A DNA stretch of 64,000 nucleotides from DASQFQ01 sp963811595. Lineage in GTDB: Bacteria; Actinomycetota; Thermoleophilia; Solirubrobacterales; Solirubrobacteraceae. The DNA lies in assembly GCA_963811595.1 (NCBI GenBank), contig CAWERW010000012.1, positions 1 through 64,000 of the forward strand, written 5' to 3'. A model generated the notes under the pieces. That model was given only the letters and a program-made list of their open reading frames with translations. It was not told where the DNA came from and did no database searches. This document shows, in pieces, positions 29,406 to 38,262 of the stretch. Position 1 is the stretch's first letter. Each line of letters begins with the position of its first letter. The position numbers and the translations under genes are program-made.

Positions 29406-30385
29406 GTGCGGACGCGGCTCCTCCTCCTCGCGCTGCTGGCTCCTCGCCGGCTGCGGCGGGACCTCCGAGCAGGACCGCCCGAACGAGTCGGCGACGCTGC
29501 TGCTCGACTTCACGCCCAACGCGGTGCACTCCGGGATCTACGTCGCGGCGGCGCGCGGATTCGACGAGGCCGAGGGCGTCAAGCTCACGATCCGCAAGCC
29601 GGGCGCCTCGACCGACGCGCTGAAGCTGCTGCAGGGCGGCGGCGCCGACATGGCGATCCTCGACATCCACGACCTCGGGCTCGCGCGCGAGAAGGGCCGC
29701 GACCTGGTTGGCGTGATGGCGCTCGTCCAGGCGCCGCTCGCCGCCGTGCTCGCCCAGCCGGAGATCAAGTCGCCGAAGGACCTCGAGGGCGAGCGGGCCG
29801 GCGTCTCGGGCCTGCCGTCGGACGTGGCGGTGCTGCGCTCGGTGGTCGCAGGGCGCCGGCGGCGACCCCGACCGCGGTCAAGGAGACGACGATCGGCTTC
29901 GAGGCCGTCAAGGCGCTGCTGGCCAAGCGCGTCGCGGCCGCGACCGCGTTCTGGAACGTCGAGGGCGTGGCGCTGAAGGCCAAGCGGCCCGGGCATCCGC
30001 GAGTTCCGCGTCGACCGCTACGGCGCGCCCTCCTATCCCGAGCTCGTGCTGTGCGTGACCCGCGCGACGCTGGAGGACGAGCCGGCCGCTCGTGCGCGCG
30101 ACGATCCGCGCGCTCCAGCGCGGCTACGCGCAGACCCAGAACGACCCGGAGAGCGCCGTCTCGACGATGCTCGAGGCCGAGAAGGGCCTCGACCGCGCCG
30201 ACCTCGCCGCCCAGCTCGACGCCGTCGCCCCCGAGTTCACCGCCGGCGCGGCCGAGTTCGGCCAGCTGCGGCCGTCGGTGCTGCGCGCGTGGTCGGAGTG
30301 GGACGCGAAGTTCGGGATCCTCAAGGCGCCGATCGACGTCCGGCGCGCGTTCGACACGACCCTCGTGCGGCGAGCGAGTCCCTAG
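29406..30385 (+). CDS. ABC transporter substrate-binding lipoprotein, NMT1/THI5 (pyrimidine, thiamine precursor) type, frameshifted
   Basis: A lipoprotein signal with an LLAGCGG lipobox is visible after a frameshift near 29443. The mature part begins ATLLLDFTPNAVHSGIYVAAARGF, the NMT1-family opening, with GGGADMAILDIHDLGLAREKG and KETTIGFEAVKALLAK. About 326 residues. By family it may bind a hydroxymethyl-pyrimidine-like thiamine precursor. Permease and ATPase genes are not adjacent, and I saw no TPP riboswitch in the short leader. The GTG start lies 6 bases after a TACGCT box. Other frameshifts are near 29850, 29998 and 30090. Confidence 0.85.
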
Positions 30386-30446
30386 GAGCCCGCAAAGAAC
30401 AGGCGGGGCGTCCGGGGCGGCCGAGCCGTGGATGCAGGGCGCCGCA

Positions 30447-30486
30447 CGAGGGTGAAGCCAATAGTGGGGTTATTGGCGATCCCTCG
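30447..30486. repeat. Nested inverted repeat between convergent genes
   Basis: Outer arms CGAGGG/CCCTCG (30447-30452, 30481-30486) enclose inner arms GCCAATA/TATTGGC (30457-30463, 30471-30477), with TGAA and GAT as internal loops and GTGGGGT as the apical loop. It lies in the tail-to-tail region between the binding-protein and GroES-like genes. No T tract follows. It may be a bidirectional terminator or another structured element. Confidence 0.45.
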
Positions 30487-30539
30487 GGTGGTGATCCTGC
30501 GCCGCGGATCGGTCGTATCCGGGCGTGCCGACTGACGGG

Positions 30540-30848
30540 CTAGTCTCGGCCGGCGCCGCCTCGATCACGCCGAGGATCTCGCGCACGCGGCAGACCAGCA
30601 GCCGCTCGTCCTCGACCTCGACCCAGACGCCCGCCGAGCGCGGGAACACGACGTGGTCGCCGGGCTTGACCGGCATCTTGAAGTCCGGCAGGTCGGGCGG
30701 CCCGTCGCCGGCGGCGAGCACGATGCCCTCGTTGGGCGGGACGTCGCTGCGTGCCCTCCGGGACGAGCAGGCCGGAGCGGCGCATGCGCTCGGGCTCGAG
30801 CTCCTTGATGACCACCTGGTCGAACAGCGGCCGCAGGTGGTCAGGCAC
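30540..30848 (-). CDS. GroES-like co-chaperonin domain protein (frameshifted)
   Basis: The protein begins with DHLRPLFDQVVIKELEPERMRRSGLLVPEG, broken here by a frameshift near 30752 only later, and continues FKMPVKPGDHVVFPRSAGVWVEVEDERLLVCRVREILGVI. This is the beta-barrel of a 10-kDa chaperonin, but the mobile-loop and barrel residues diverge from canonical GroES, and no groEL is adjacent. About 103 residues if it ends at 30540; without a second frameshift the frame reads to 30470. The GTG start overlaps the stop of the upstream receiver-like gene. Confidence 0.75.
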   Translation of the reverse strand: MPDHLRPLFDQVVIKELEPERMRRSGLLVPEGTQRRPAQRGHRARRRRRAARPAGLQDAGQARRPRRVPALGGRLGRGRGRAAAGLPRARDPRRDRGGAGRD

Positions 30849-31194
30849 CGGCGAGCCGCTCCACGAGCGCGGGGCCCTCGCGCGCCATCCGCGAGCGCGG
30901 GACGACGAGGTCGAAGCCGGCGGCGTCGGCGCGGCGCTTGGTGTCGGCGTCGACGTGCGAGTAGACGCCGAGCGTGCGCGTCTCCCCCAGCTCGCCGCCC
31001 GCGCGCAGGCCCTCGACGACCGCGACGCCGTCGAAGCCCGGGCTGGCGAGGTCGACGATCAGCACGGCGGCGCCGTCGGGACTGGCCTCCTCGGCGTTGC
31101 CGGTCAGGCGCGCCTCGTGCCCGGCGGCGCGCAGCATGCCGAGCACGTTGGAGCCGAGCAGGAGGTCGTCGAAGAGGGCGACGACGCGAGCCAC
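30841..31194 (-). CDS. Stand-alone receiver-like (pseudo-receiver) protein
   Basis: This is an intact 117-residue protein. VARVVALFDDLLLGSNVLGML and AAVLIVDLASPGFDGVAVVEGL resemble a CheY-like alpha/beta fold with a central Asp (LIVDL). The acidic pair after strand 1 is FDD. The usual C-terminal Lys is replaced (VPRSRM), so phosphorylation is doubtful. It overlaps the upstream unknown gene (TAGTG) and the downstream GroES-like gene. Such small pseudo-receivers may act by protein binding; that is inferred. Confidence 0.6.
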   Translation of the reverse strand: MARVVALFDDLLLGSNVLGMLRAAGHEARLTGNAEEASPDGAAVLIVDLASPGFDGVAVVEGLRAGGELGETRTLGVYSHVDADTKRRADAAGFDLVVPRSRMAREGPALVERLAGA

Positions 31195-31553
31195 TACTGC
31201 GACCGCAGGCGGCGGAACTCCTGCCGCACCGACTCCGGGCGCCCCCACATCTGGGTCGTCTCGACGCGGCCGGTGCGGTAGTCGCGCAGCTTCAGCTCGC
31301 CGCGGATGCCGGCCTCGTCGAGGACGCGCAGCGTGCCGTGCACCGGCTCCGCCGCGGCCGCGTGGCCGAACTGGTGGGCGACGAGGAGCCGCCAGTGCCA
31401 GTCGTGGTTGGAGTACGGCTGCCCGTTGACCTGGGCGACGATCGTCGCCGCGTCGATGTAGCGGTCCTCCTGGACGCGGAGATCGAGCTCCATGTCCGTC
31501 CAGTCGGAGGGCAATGCGTCGAGGATCTCCTGGAACTCGTCGGCGAGAGGCAT
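31194..31553 (-). CDS. Conserved protein of unknown function, 119 residues
   Basis: This is an intact reading frame. The start MPLADEFQEILDALPSDW at 31553 was preferred to an upstream ATG at 31583, because the upstream one would overlap the divergent gene. Features are IDAATIVAQVNGQPYSNHDWHWRLLVAHQFGHAAAAE, with clustered His and Trp, and a C-terminal RPESVRQEFRRLRSQ. No family recognised. It heads a coupled trio with the receiver-like and GroES-like genes. Confidence 0.65.
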   Translation of the reverse strand: MPLADEFQEILDALPSDWTDMELDLRVQEDRYIDAATIVAQVNGQPYSNHDWHWRLLVAHQFGHAAAAEPVHGTLRVLDEAGIRGELKLRDYRTGRVETTQMWGRPESVRQEFRRLRSQ

Positions 31554-31562
31554 GATTCGAGC

Positions 31563-31787
31563 GTGGAGTCTGGCAAATCGCACGACGATCCCCTCGCTCC
31601 TGCCCGCGGGCTGGGCCTCGACGGGCTGCTCGAGCTGCTCGAGCAGCTCGAGGGCGCCGAGGAGGCGGAGGTCACCCGCTCGGCGCTGGCCGCCGGCGTG
31701 CCCGAGGCGATGGTGCTCGAGGAGCTCCAGCGCGAGGTCGAGCGGCGGCTGATGCGCACCCAGCAGTTCTACGATGAGTGGACGTGA
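31563..31787 (+). CDS. Small helical protein of unknown function, 74 residues
   Basis: The GTG at 31563 opens an intact frame. It contains GLDGLLELLEQLEGAEEAEVTRSAL, broken only by its own helix pattern, and EAMVLEELQREVERRLMRTQQFYDEWT. It is leucine- and glutamate-rich and probably helical or coiled coil. The stop overlaps the start of the YgfZ gene (GTGA). Unknown function; coupling suggests a link to Fe-S protein maintenance. Confidence 0.6.
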   Translation: MESGKSHDDPLAPARGLGLDGLLELLEQLEGAEEAEVTRSALAAGVPEAMVLEELQREVERRLMRTQQFYDEWT

Positions 31788-32712
31788 GCACGGTCACCGA
31801 CAGCCTCGCCGCCGACTACCGGGCGCTGACCGAGCAGGTGGGCCTCGTCGACCGCTCCGAGCGCGGCAAGCTCGCGCTCACGGGCGGGGAGGCGAAGGAG
31901 TTCCTGCACGGCCAGGTCACGCAACGACATCGAGGCGCTCGAGCCCGGCCGCGGCTGCTACGCCGCGTTCCTCACCCACAAGGGCAAGATGCTCGGCGAC
32001 CTGCGGATCCTCGACCTCGGCGACGAGCTGTTCCTCGACACCGAGCGGTCCGCGCTGCAGGAGCTGTTCAACATGATCCGGCGCTACAAGCTCGGGCGCG
32101 ACGTCGAGCTGCACAAGCGCACGGTCGAGCGCGCGCTGCTGTCGCTGGTGGGGCCGCTCGCGCCCGTCGTCGGCACCGCCGAGCACGACAACGTCCGCGA
32201 CGAGATCGGCGGCGTCCCCGTGACGCTCGTCAGGACCGACGTCGGCACCGACGTCATCTGCGACGCCGAGCGCGCCGGCGAGGTCAAGGCCGCCCTCGGC
32301 GTGCCCGAGGTGCGACGAGGCGGTCGCGGAGATCGTGCGCGTGGAGTCCGGCCGGCCGCGCTACGGCGTCGACCTCGACGACTCCGTGATCCCGCAGGAG
32401 GCCGGCCTCAACGACCGCGCCGTCAACTTCGAGAAGGGCTGCTACGTCGGGCAGGAGACCGTCGCGCGCCTGTTCTACCGCGGCAAGCCGAACCGCCACC
32501 TGCGCGGGCTGCGGCTGTCCGAGCCGGTCGCGAGCGGCGAGCCGCTGCGGCTCGGCGAGCGCGAGGTCGGCCGCGTCGGCTCCTCGGTGGTCTCCCCCGC
32601 CCACGGCCCGATCGCGCTGGCGATCGTGCGCCGCGAAGCGGCGCCCGGCGACACGCTCGCGGTCGGCGAGAACGGCGCGACGGCGACCGTCGTCGAGCTG
32701 CCGTTCACTTAG
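31784..32712 (+). CDS. ygfZ: YgfZ/GcvT-type folate-binding protein (frameshifted)
   Basis: This tetrahydrofolate-binding protein is needed for repair or assembly of some Fe-S enzymes. It has about 310 residues. VGLVDRSERGKLALTGGEAKEFLHGQV is the GcvT-like N-terminal region (interrupted at 31923 by a frameshift), followed by FLTHKGKMLGDLRIL and the diagnostic KGCYVGQETVARLFYRGK. A second frameshift lies near 32312. It follows a small helical gene with a GTGA overlap. Confidence 0.93.
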
Positions 32713-33042
32713 GCGGCATCGACGCCGCGCGCGCGGCGCCGACGTCGACCCAGCGCTCGAGCGCCGCGTCGTCCTCGACGCCCTCCGGCTCGACGAGCAC
32801 GAAGCCCGTCATCGGCTTCGCGCCCTCGGCGCCCGAACTCGTGCACGTGCGGCTCGCGGAACGCGGCCTGCGACCTCCTCGGGCTCGATCCGCACCACGA
32901 GCTGGTGCTGCGCATGACGCCGACCGCCATGTTGCCGCCGATCATCCAGCCGAGGCCGCCGAACATCTTGCGCTCGACCACACCCGGGCGCGCGCTCGAT
33001 CAGCTCTCTGACACGCGCCGCCAGCTGCTCGTCGTAGGCCAT
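32705..33042 (-). CDS. TfoX/Sxy N-terminal domain protein (frameshifted)
   Basis: The protein begins MAYDEQLAARVRELIER, then VERKMFGGLGWMIGGNMAVGVM after a shift near 32990. Later it reads LVVRIEPEEV, HVHEFG and KPMTGFVLVEPEGV. This is the TfoX N-domain, about 112 residues with no C-terminal helix-hairpin domain. In gamma-proteobacteria TfoX controls competence; in actinobacteria the single-domain form is uncharacterised. Further frameshifts near 32910, 32870 and 32838 leave the exact stop at 32705 or 32709. It is convergent with ygfZ. Confidence 0.8.
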
Positions 33043-33077
33043 AGCGGAACTTTAAGCCGAGGAGTAACCTCGCGTCC

Positions 33078-33551
33078 ATGGCCTGGCAGGCGCGCGTGCT
33101 GGTTATCGCGAACGTCACGGCGAACTCCCCGGAGCTCGTCGCCGCGCTGCAGTCGCGCGCAGCGACCGGGCCGATGACCGCGACGCTGCTGCTGCCGGCG
33201 ACGCGCAACGGATTCGCCGGCAAGGAGGAGGCCCAGGGCCGCCTCGACGAGGCGCTCGAGCAGTGGCGCGCGGCGGGCGTCGAGTGCGCCGGCGTCGTCG
33301 GCGATCCCGACCCGGTCGTCGCCGTGCACGAGACGTGGGATCCGCGCAGCTTCGACGAGGTGGTCGTCTCGACGCTGCCGGGGCAGACGTCGAAGTGGCT
33401 GCAGTCCGACCTCCCCCACCGCGTGCAGCAGATCACCGGGCTCGACGTCACCCACGTCGAGGCGGGCAAGAAGCACGAGCCGCACTGGGGCCCGCCGCCG
33501 GAGCGACAGCCGGCGAGCCCGTTCACGCTGCGCGCGCCGAAGAGCCGCTGA
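33078..33551 (+). CDS. Universal-stress-like small Rossmann-fold protein, 157 residues
   Basis: This is an intact frame starting MAWQARVLVIANVTANSPELVAAL. It has TMTATLLLPATRNG-type strands, EEAQGRLDEALEQWRAAGVECAGVVGDPDP and FDEVVVSTLPGQTSKWLQSDLPHRV. The pattern of an N-terminal strand, a long helix, and a VVSTLP segment resembles UspA-type domains without a clear ATP loop. Function unknown. A TAACCT box 8 bases before the ATG suggests a leaderless mRNA. It overlaps the convergent nuclease gene by about 29 bases. Confidence 0.65.
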   Translation: MAWQARVLVIANVTANSPELVAALQSRAATGPMTATLLLPATRNGFAGKEEAQGRLDEALEQWRAAGVECAGVVGDPDPVVAVHETWDPRSFDEVVVSTLPGQTSKWLQSDLPHRVQQITGLDVTHVEAGKKHEPHWGPPPERQPASPFTLRAPKSR

Positions 33552-35204
33552 CCAGCCGCGCCGCGAGCGCGCTCGGGTCGGTCCGCGGCGTCAGCTCGTG
33601 CACGCGCGATTCGTGCGCGGCGAGCCACAGGCCGATGATCCGCGCCTCGGCGATCTCGTCGGGGCGCAGCCAGCCGCCGAGCTCGGGCCGCGGCGCGGCG
33701 CGCAGCGCGTCGGCGGTGCGGGTGGCGAGCTCGTCGGGATCCTCCGGCAGCGCGCCCCAGTCGACGACGCGGCCGCCGACGATCCAGAACGCGTCGCAGC
33801 GCGCGGCGTCGGTCGGGTGCGCGGCGAGCACGAGCCGCGAGCCGGCGTGGATCGCGCGCATCACGCCGCCGAGGCGCTCGAGCAGCGTGCGCAGCCGCGC
33901 GTGGCGGCGGCGCAGCCAGGCGGCGCGCTCGAAGCGCTGCTCGTCGGCGGCGGCGCGCATCTGCGCCCTCGATGTGGGCGAGCAGCGAGGCGCCGCCGTC
34001 GCGGGCCCTGGAAGAGGCCGAGCGCGCCGTCGAGCCGCTCGCGGTAGAGGTTCGGGTCGAGGTCCTGCAGGCACGGCGAGAGGCAGCGGCCCATCTGGCC
34101 GTAGGCCGAGGGATGGTCGCGCCGCGGCAGCTTGCGCCCGCAGTGGCGGAGGCTGAACAGCGAGTTGAGCTGCTCGACGAGCTCCGCCGCGGCGGCCTGC
34201 CCGCGCAGCGGGCCGATCGTGACGCTGTGGCCCGGCGGCGGGCTCGCGCGCCGACCTCGAGGATCGGGAAGCTGATGTCGAGCCGGCAGCGCAGGTAGAC
34301 GTAGCCGTCGGGCGTCTTCTTCAGCCGCTTGTTGCCCGGCGGCTTGAGCGCCTTGATCAGCCGGTTCTCGAGCACGAGCGCTCCGAGCTCGGAGTGCGTG
34401 GGTTGGTAGTCGACGTGCTCGGCGTCGCCCGTCCACTCCCCCGGTGTCGTGAAGTGCGCGCGCGCCCGCGTCCGCAGGCAGACCGACTTGCCGACGTACA
34501 GCGGGCGCCCGTCGGCGTTGCGGAAGACGTAGACGCCCGGGTCCTTCGGCAGGCCGGACATGTCCGGGCGCAGGTGGCGCGGGCGCCGCTCGATCGCGCG
34601 CTTGCGGGGCTTCGCGGCGCGCTTCGGCCGCAGCAGCGCGAGCGCCTCGCCGATCGTCCCCGCGTGCGCGCACAGCTTCGGGAACAGCGCGCAGAACACG
34701 CGCGCGCACGTCTCGGCGTCGGGCAGCGCGCGGTGCACGGCGGCGACCTCGACCCCGAGCGCGTCGGCGAGCGCGGCGAGCCCGCGGCGGCGCTGCAGCG
34801 GCGCGAGCCGGCGCGCGAGCGCGACCGTGCACAGCACCGGCGGGTCGGGCCACTCGAGCGCCGCGCGGTCGAACGCCTGGCGCAGCACGCGCGTGTCGAA
34901 GCGCGCGTTGTGGGCGACGAGCACGCGGCCGCGCATCCGCTCGCGCGAGCTCGGGCAGGACGCGCCCCGGCGGCGGCGCCTGGTCGACCATCGCCTGCGA
35001 GATGCCGGTGAAGCGCTGGATGCCGCGCGACAGCGGCTGCTCGACGCCGACGAGCGAGCCCCAGCGCTCGTGGAGCTCGCCGCCGCCGACGAGCACGGCG
35101 CCGACCTCGGTGAGCTCGCAGGCGTCGCGCGCGAGCCCGTTGGTCTCCGTGTCGACCGCGAGGAACTCCGCGGTGAGCAGCGGGAAATCGGCGAGCGCGG
35201 ACAT
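33523..35204 (-). CDS. DEDDh exonuclease fused to a GIY-YIG (UvrC-like) nuclease domain (frameshifted)
   Basis: The N-terminal 170 residues are a DnaQ-like 3'-5' exonuclease: FLAVDTETNGLA (Exo I), VAHNARFDTRVLRQAF (Exo II), VHRALPDAETCARVF (Exo III). A GIY-YIG domain follows: DPGVYVFRNADGRPLYVGKS and RTRARAHF, then a UvrC-like middle with LENRLIKALKP and CLSPCLQ. The C-terminal part has QRFERAAWLRRRHARL. About 560 residues. This architecture is known in actinobacteria (for example Rv2191 of M. tuberculosis) and is linked to DNA repair. Frameshifts lie near 34950, 34245, 34005 and 33970. Confidence 0.92.
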
Positions 35205-35261
35205 GAACCCCTCTTCCTACGCCTCGGGTCGGACGCGGTGCATGCTCTTGTGCGTACGGGT

Positions 35262-35699
35262 ATGTTCATCAGCGTGCTGAGGGGGAGGATCTATGGAGGG
35301 ATCGCTGCCGCACTCGTCACCTTCACCGGGTGTGGAGGGGGCGGCGACTACAAGAACGACCCGCGGCCCCCGGCACCGATCAACGTGACCGCCGCCATCA
35401 CCAACTCCCGCGTGAGCGTCTCGCCGCAGCGCTTCGGCGCCGGCCCGATCGTGCTCGTGATCTCCAACCAGTCCTCCACCGCGCAGGAGGTGACGTTCGA
35501 GACCGACGAGCTCGGCGGCGAGCAGCCGGGGCGCACGTTCTCGACGACGCCGATCAACCCGCGCGGCACGGCGACGCTGAAGGTCGACGTGCGCCAGGGC
35601 GACTGGAAGCTCGGCACCAAGGACGGCGGCGTCCGCGCCGCCGCGGTGTTGGTCGGCAAGCAGCGCGAGTCGGCGCAGAACGAGCTGCTGCAGCCGTGA
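35262..35699 (+). CDS. Lipoprotein of unknown function, 145 residues
   Basis: This intact frame starts MFISVLRGRIYGGIAAAL with a lipobox in FTGCGGG (Cys about residue 24). The mature part is a predicted beta-sandwich: NVTAAITNSRVSVSPQRFG, GPIVLVISNQSSTAQEV, ATLKVDVRQGDWKL. This resembles a cupredoxin-like domain that has lost the copper Cys/His/Met ligands. Its stop overlaps the next GTG. Role unknown. Confidence 0.7.
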   Translation: MFISVLRGRIYGGIAAALVTFTGCGGGGDYKNDPRPPAPINVTAAITNSRVSVSPQRFGAGPIVLVISNQSSTAQEVTFETDELGGEQPGRTFSTTPINPRGTATLKVDVRQGDWKLGTKDGGVRAAAVLVGKQRESAQNELLQP

Positions 35700-36257
35700 C
35701 CCGCGCGCGGCTCATCCACGCCGCCGGGCTGGCGGCGATGCTGGCGGCGCTGTGGGTGCCGGCCACGGCCGGCGCGAAGGACGCGACGCAGCAGTTCTTC
35801 GAGCAGCGCCTGCTGGCCGACAAGCAGACGAGCAAGGCGATCAAGGAGCTGCTGCAGAGCGGCGGCGGCTTCGTCGACAAGGCGGTCGTGTTCCGCGACG
35901 TCACCGGCGACAAGCGCGACGACGCCGTCGTGCGCGTGCACAGCGGCGGCGCGGCCGGCGTGGTCGCGGTCTACGTCTTCTCGACCGCCAACCGCAAGAA
36001 CGGCAAGCTGCGCGCGATCTTCCGCTCCCAGAGCCTGATGCGCGCGTCGACGCGCGTGCTCAAGGGCGTCGTCTCCTACCGCACCGTCGCGCTACAACCC
36101 CGGCGACGAGATCTGCTGCCCCGCCCGCCTCACCCAGTCGACGCTCGGCTGGGACGCCGACGACCGGCGCATGCACGTGGTCGAGCGCGTGACGTTCGTG
36201 CCGCCGCCCGAGGCGCAGGCGCCCGCGGCGCCGGACGCGCCCGCCGCGGCGGGCTAG
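35696..36257 (+). CDS. Secreted protein with an FG-GAP-like segment (frameshifted)
   Basis: A signal peptide (GLAAMLAALWVPATAGA) precedes a helical region (FFEQRLLADKQTSKAIKELL) and DVTGDKRDDAVVRVHSGGAAGVVAVYVF, which has the Asp-rich calcium-loop pattern of FG-GAP/VCBS repeats. A C-terminal part with EICCPARLTQS follows a frameshift near 36092. About 187 residues. It is coupled by GTGA overlap to the lipoprotein gene, so the pair may work at the cell surface. Function unknown. Confidence 0.65.
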
Positions 36258-37228
36258 CTCAGCTCGCGCGGGGTGATCGTGAGGCGGCGCTCGGCGCCGT
36301 CGCGCATCACGCGTCAGCTCGGTGCGGCGGCCGATGTGCTCGGCGGTCAGCAGGCGGTGCATGTCGTCGACGCCGCGGACCGGCAGGTCGTCGATCGCGA
36401 CGATCGAGGTCCTCGGCGCGCAGGCCGGCGGCGGCGGCGGGCGACGCGGGCGCGACCTCGACCACCTCGACGCCGCGGTCGCGGCCGACCGCGGCGGCGA
36501 CGCGCGGCGGCAGCGGGCGCGTCCCGCCGGCGATGCCGATCCAGGCGCGGCGCACGCGGCCGTCGCGCATCAGCGCGGAGATCACGCCGCGGGTGGTCGC
36601 GTTGACGGGGATCGCGAGCCCGAGCCCGACGCCGGCGACGGCGGTGTTGATGCCGACGACGTGGCCGCGGCCGTCGACGAGCGCGCCGCCCGAGTTGCCG
36701 GGGTTGAGCGCCGCGTCGGTCTGGATGACGTCGTCGACGATGCGGGTCGTCTGGCCGGAGCGCGTCGGCAGCGAGCGGCCGAGCGCGGAGACCACGCCGG
36801 CGGTCACCGAGCCGGCGAACCCGTGCGGGTTGCCGATCGCGACGACGAGCTGGCCGACGCGCAGCGCGGCGGCGTCGCCGAGCTCGGCCGGCGTGTGCGC
36901 CTCGCCCTCGGCGCGCAGGACGGCGAGGTCGGAGAGCGGGTCCGCGCCCACCACGCGCGCCTCGACCTCGCGGCCGTCGGTGAAGGCGGCGCGGATCGCG
37001 CGGCCGCCCGCGCCGGCTCTCGACCACGTGGGCGGAGGTGAGCATGAAGCCGTCGGGCGTGATGACCACGCCCGAGCCGCCGCCGCGGCGCGCCACGCGC
37101 AGGTTGGCGACCGACGGCGCGAGCGCCTCGGCGACGTGGGTGACGACCCGCGAGTACGCGTCGAGCGCCTCGGCGTCGGTGGGAAGCGCGCCCGGAGCGG
37201 CGGGTTGCGCGGGGTCCGTCACGGTCAC
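36254..37228 (-). CDS. HtrA/DegP-like trypsin-fold protease with PDZ domain (frameshifted)
   Basis: The catalytic triad is visible: His in MLTSAHVVES, Asp in DPLSDLAVLRAE, Ser in ALNPGNSGGALVDGRG. GSGVVITPDGF and VGQLVVAIGNPHGFAGSVTAG are typical flanks. A PDZ domain follows (AWIGIAGGTRPLP, VVEVAPASPAAAAGLRAEDL, VRGVDDMHRLL). About 325 residues. Unlike most HtrA proteins it shows neither signal peptide nor transmembrane helix (start VTVTDPAQPAAPG), so it may be cytoplasmic or its N-terminus mis-set. Frameshifts are near 37015, 36407 and 36315. Confidence 0.9.
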
Positions 37229-37238
37229 TTGCTGAATG

Positions 37239-38222
37239 CTAGCGACCCTGCTTCTTGAGCTTGTCCAGCCACCCCGACATCTGCTCGCCGACGTCCGAGA
37301 CCGACGTCCCCGCCTTCTCGAACGCGCCCTTGACCCGGTCGCCGTAGTGGGCGGCGGCGTTGTCGCGCTCCTCGCGCAGCGGCGGCTCCTCGCCGCGGCG
37401 CATGTACTCGCCGCCGACGATCCGGTCGTAGTCGCCCTCGCGCACCCAGTCGAGCAGCTCGCGCACGCGCTTGACCGGCAGCGGGTGGGTGACCTGGAGG
37501 TCCTGGATCAGGCGCGAGAGGCGCTCGACCCCCGTGCCCTTCTCGGAGTAGTCCATGCCCTGCTTGATGAACGCGTCGAGGTTCAGGTGCTCCGCCGCCG
37601 CGCCCGCCGACAGCACCATCAGCGTCCGGCACACCGCCTGCGGGTCGCGCGTGAGCAGCGCCGCGGCGCGGTCGCACGAGAGCTCCGCCGCGCGGAACCA
37701 CTCGAGCAGCGCGTAGCGGATCGGCATCAGCGGCAGCCCGGCCAGCACCGGCAGGCTCTGCGACAGCCGCAGCAGGATCATCAGCGCGTTCTGGTAGAGC
37801 ACGTGGTCGGAGTGGATGTGCGCCGCCTCGTGGGCGAGCACCGCCCGCTGCCCGTCGGCGTCGAGCAGCGTGACGAGCTCGGAATTGAGCACCACGATCG
37901 GCTTCCCCACCCCGATCGTCATCGCGTTCGCGAACGGGAACTGCGTCAGGTAGAGGTCGGGCACCGCGGCGAGGTCGAGCGAGTTGACGACCTGGCGGTG
38001 CAGCACCCAGATGTGCGGCAGCTGCTCCTGCCCCAGCCGCACCGACGAGCCGAGCGAGACCGCCCGCAGCGCGCGCTCGTAGCCGAGCTCGATCAGCTTG
38101 CGCACGACCTGGTCGAGGTAGGGCACCTGCGCCAGCGCCGCGGTCGCCGCCCGATCCGCCGGATGCTGGTAGGCACGCGGCGAGATCCCTTCCAGCTTGT
38201 AGGCACCGACCGGGAGCGTCAC
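37239..38222 (-). CDS. M48-family zinc metallopeptidase
   Basis: This is an intact 327-residue frame. The zinc site is VLAHEAAHIHSDHV (HExxH with Ala-Ala), and the third ligand is likely the Glu in WFRAAELSCDRAAALL. Hydrophobic stretch PVLAGLPLMPIRYALLEWF may be membrane-associated. The C-terminal part (HPLPVKRVRELLDWV) is typical of the COG0501 peptidases that include HtpX. Start GTG at 38222 is 40 bases from the divergent corA-like gene. Role in membrane protein quality control is inferred. Confidence 0.88.
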   Translation of the reverse strand: MTLPVGAYKLEGISPRAYQHPADRAATAALAQVPYLDQVVRKLIELGYERALRAVSLGSSVRLGQEQLPHIWVLHRQVVNSLDLAAVPDLYLTQFPFANAMTIGVGKPIVVLNSELVTLLDADGQRAVLAHEAAHIHSDHVLYQNALMILLRLSQSLPVLAGLPLMPIRYALLEWFRAAELSCDRAAALLTRDPQAVCRTLMVLSAGAAAEHLNLDAFIKQGMDYSEKGTGVERLSRLIQDLQVTHPLPVKRVRELLDWVREGDYDRIVGGEYMRRGEEPPLREERDNAAAHYGDRVKGAFEKAGTSVSDVGEQMSGWLDKLKKQGR

Positions 38223-38262
38223 CGTGCCGGACCGTACCGGCCCGAGGGTAGTCTCGCTCCAG
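38223..38262 (+). promoter_or_regulatory. Divergent promoter region upstream of corA-like gene
   Basis: A TAGTCT box sits 8 bases before the plus-strand ATG at 38263, the spacing expected for a leaderless transcript. A TACGGT is available for the minus-strand peptidase gene. The region also has repeated CCGG-containing half sites (gtgccggaccgtaccgg). Confidence 0.35.

Noticed and set aside
30386..30540. TPP riboswitch linked to the NMT1/THI5-type binding protein
   Set aside because: The region lies downstream of that gene and lacks the conserved TPP core (CTGAGA and ACCTGAT-like boxes). The leader upstream of the gene is only a few bases long.
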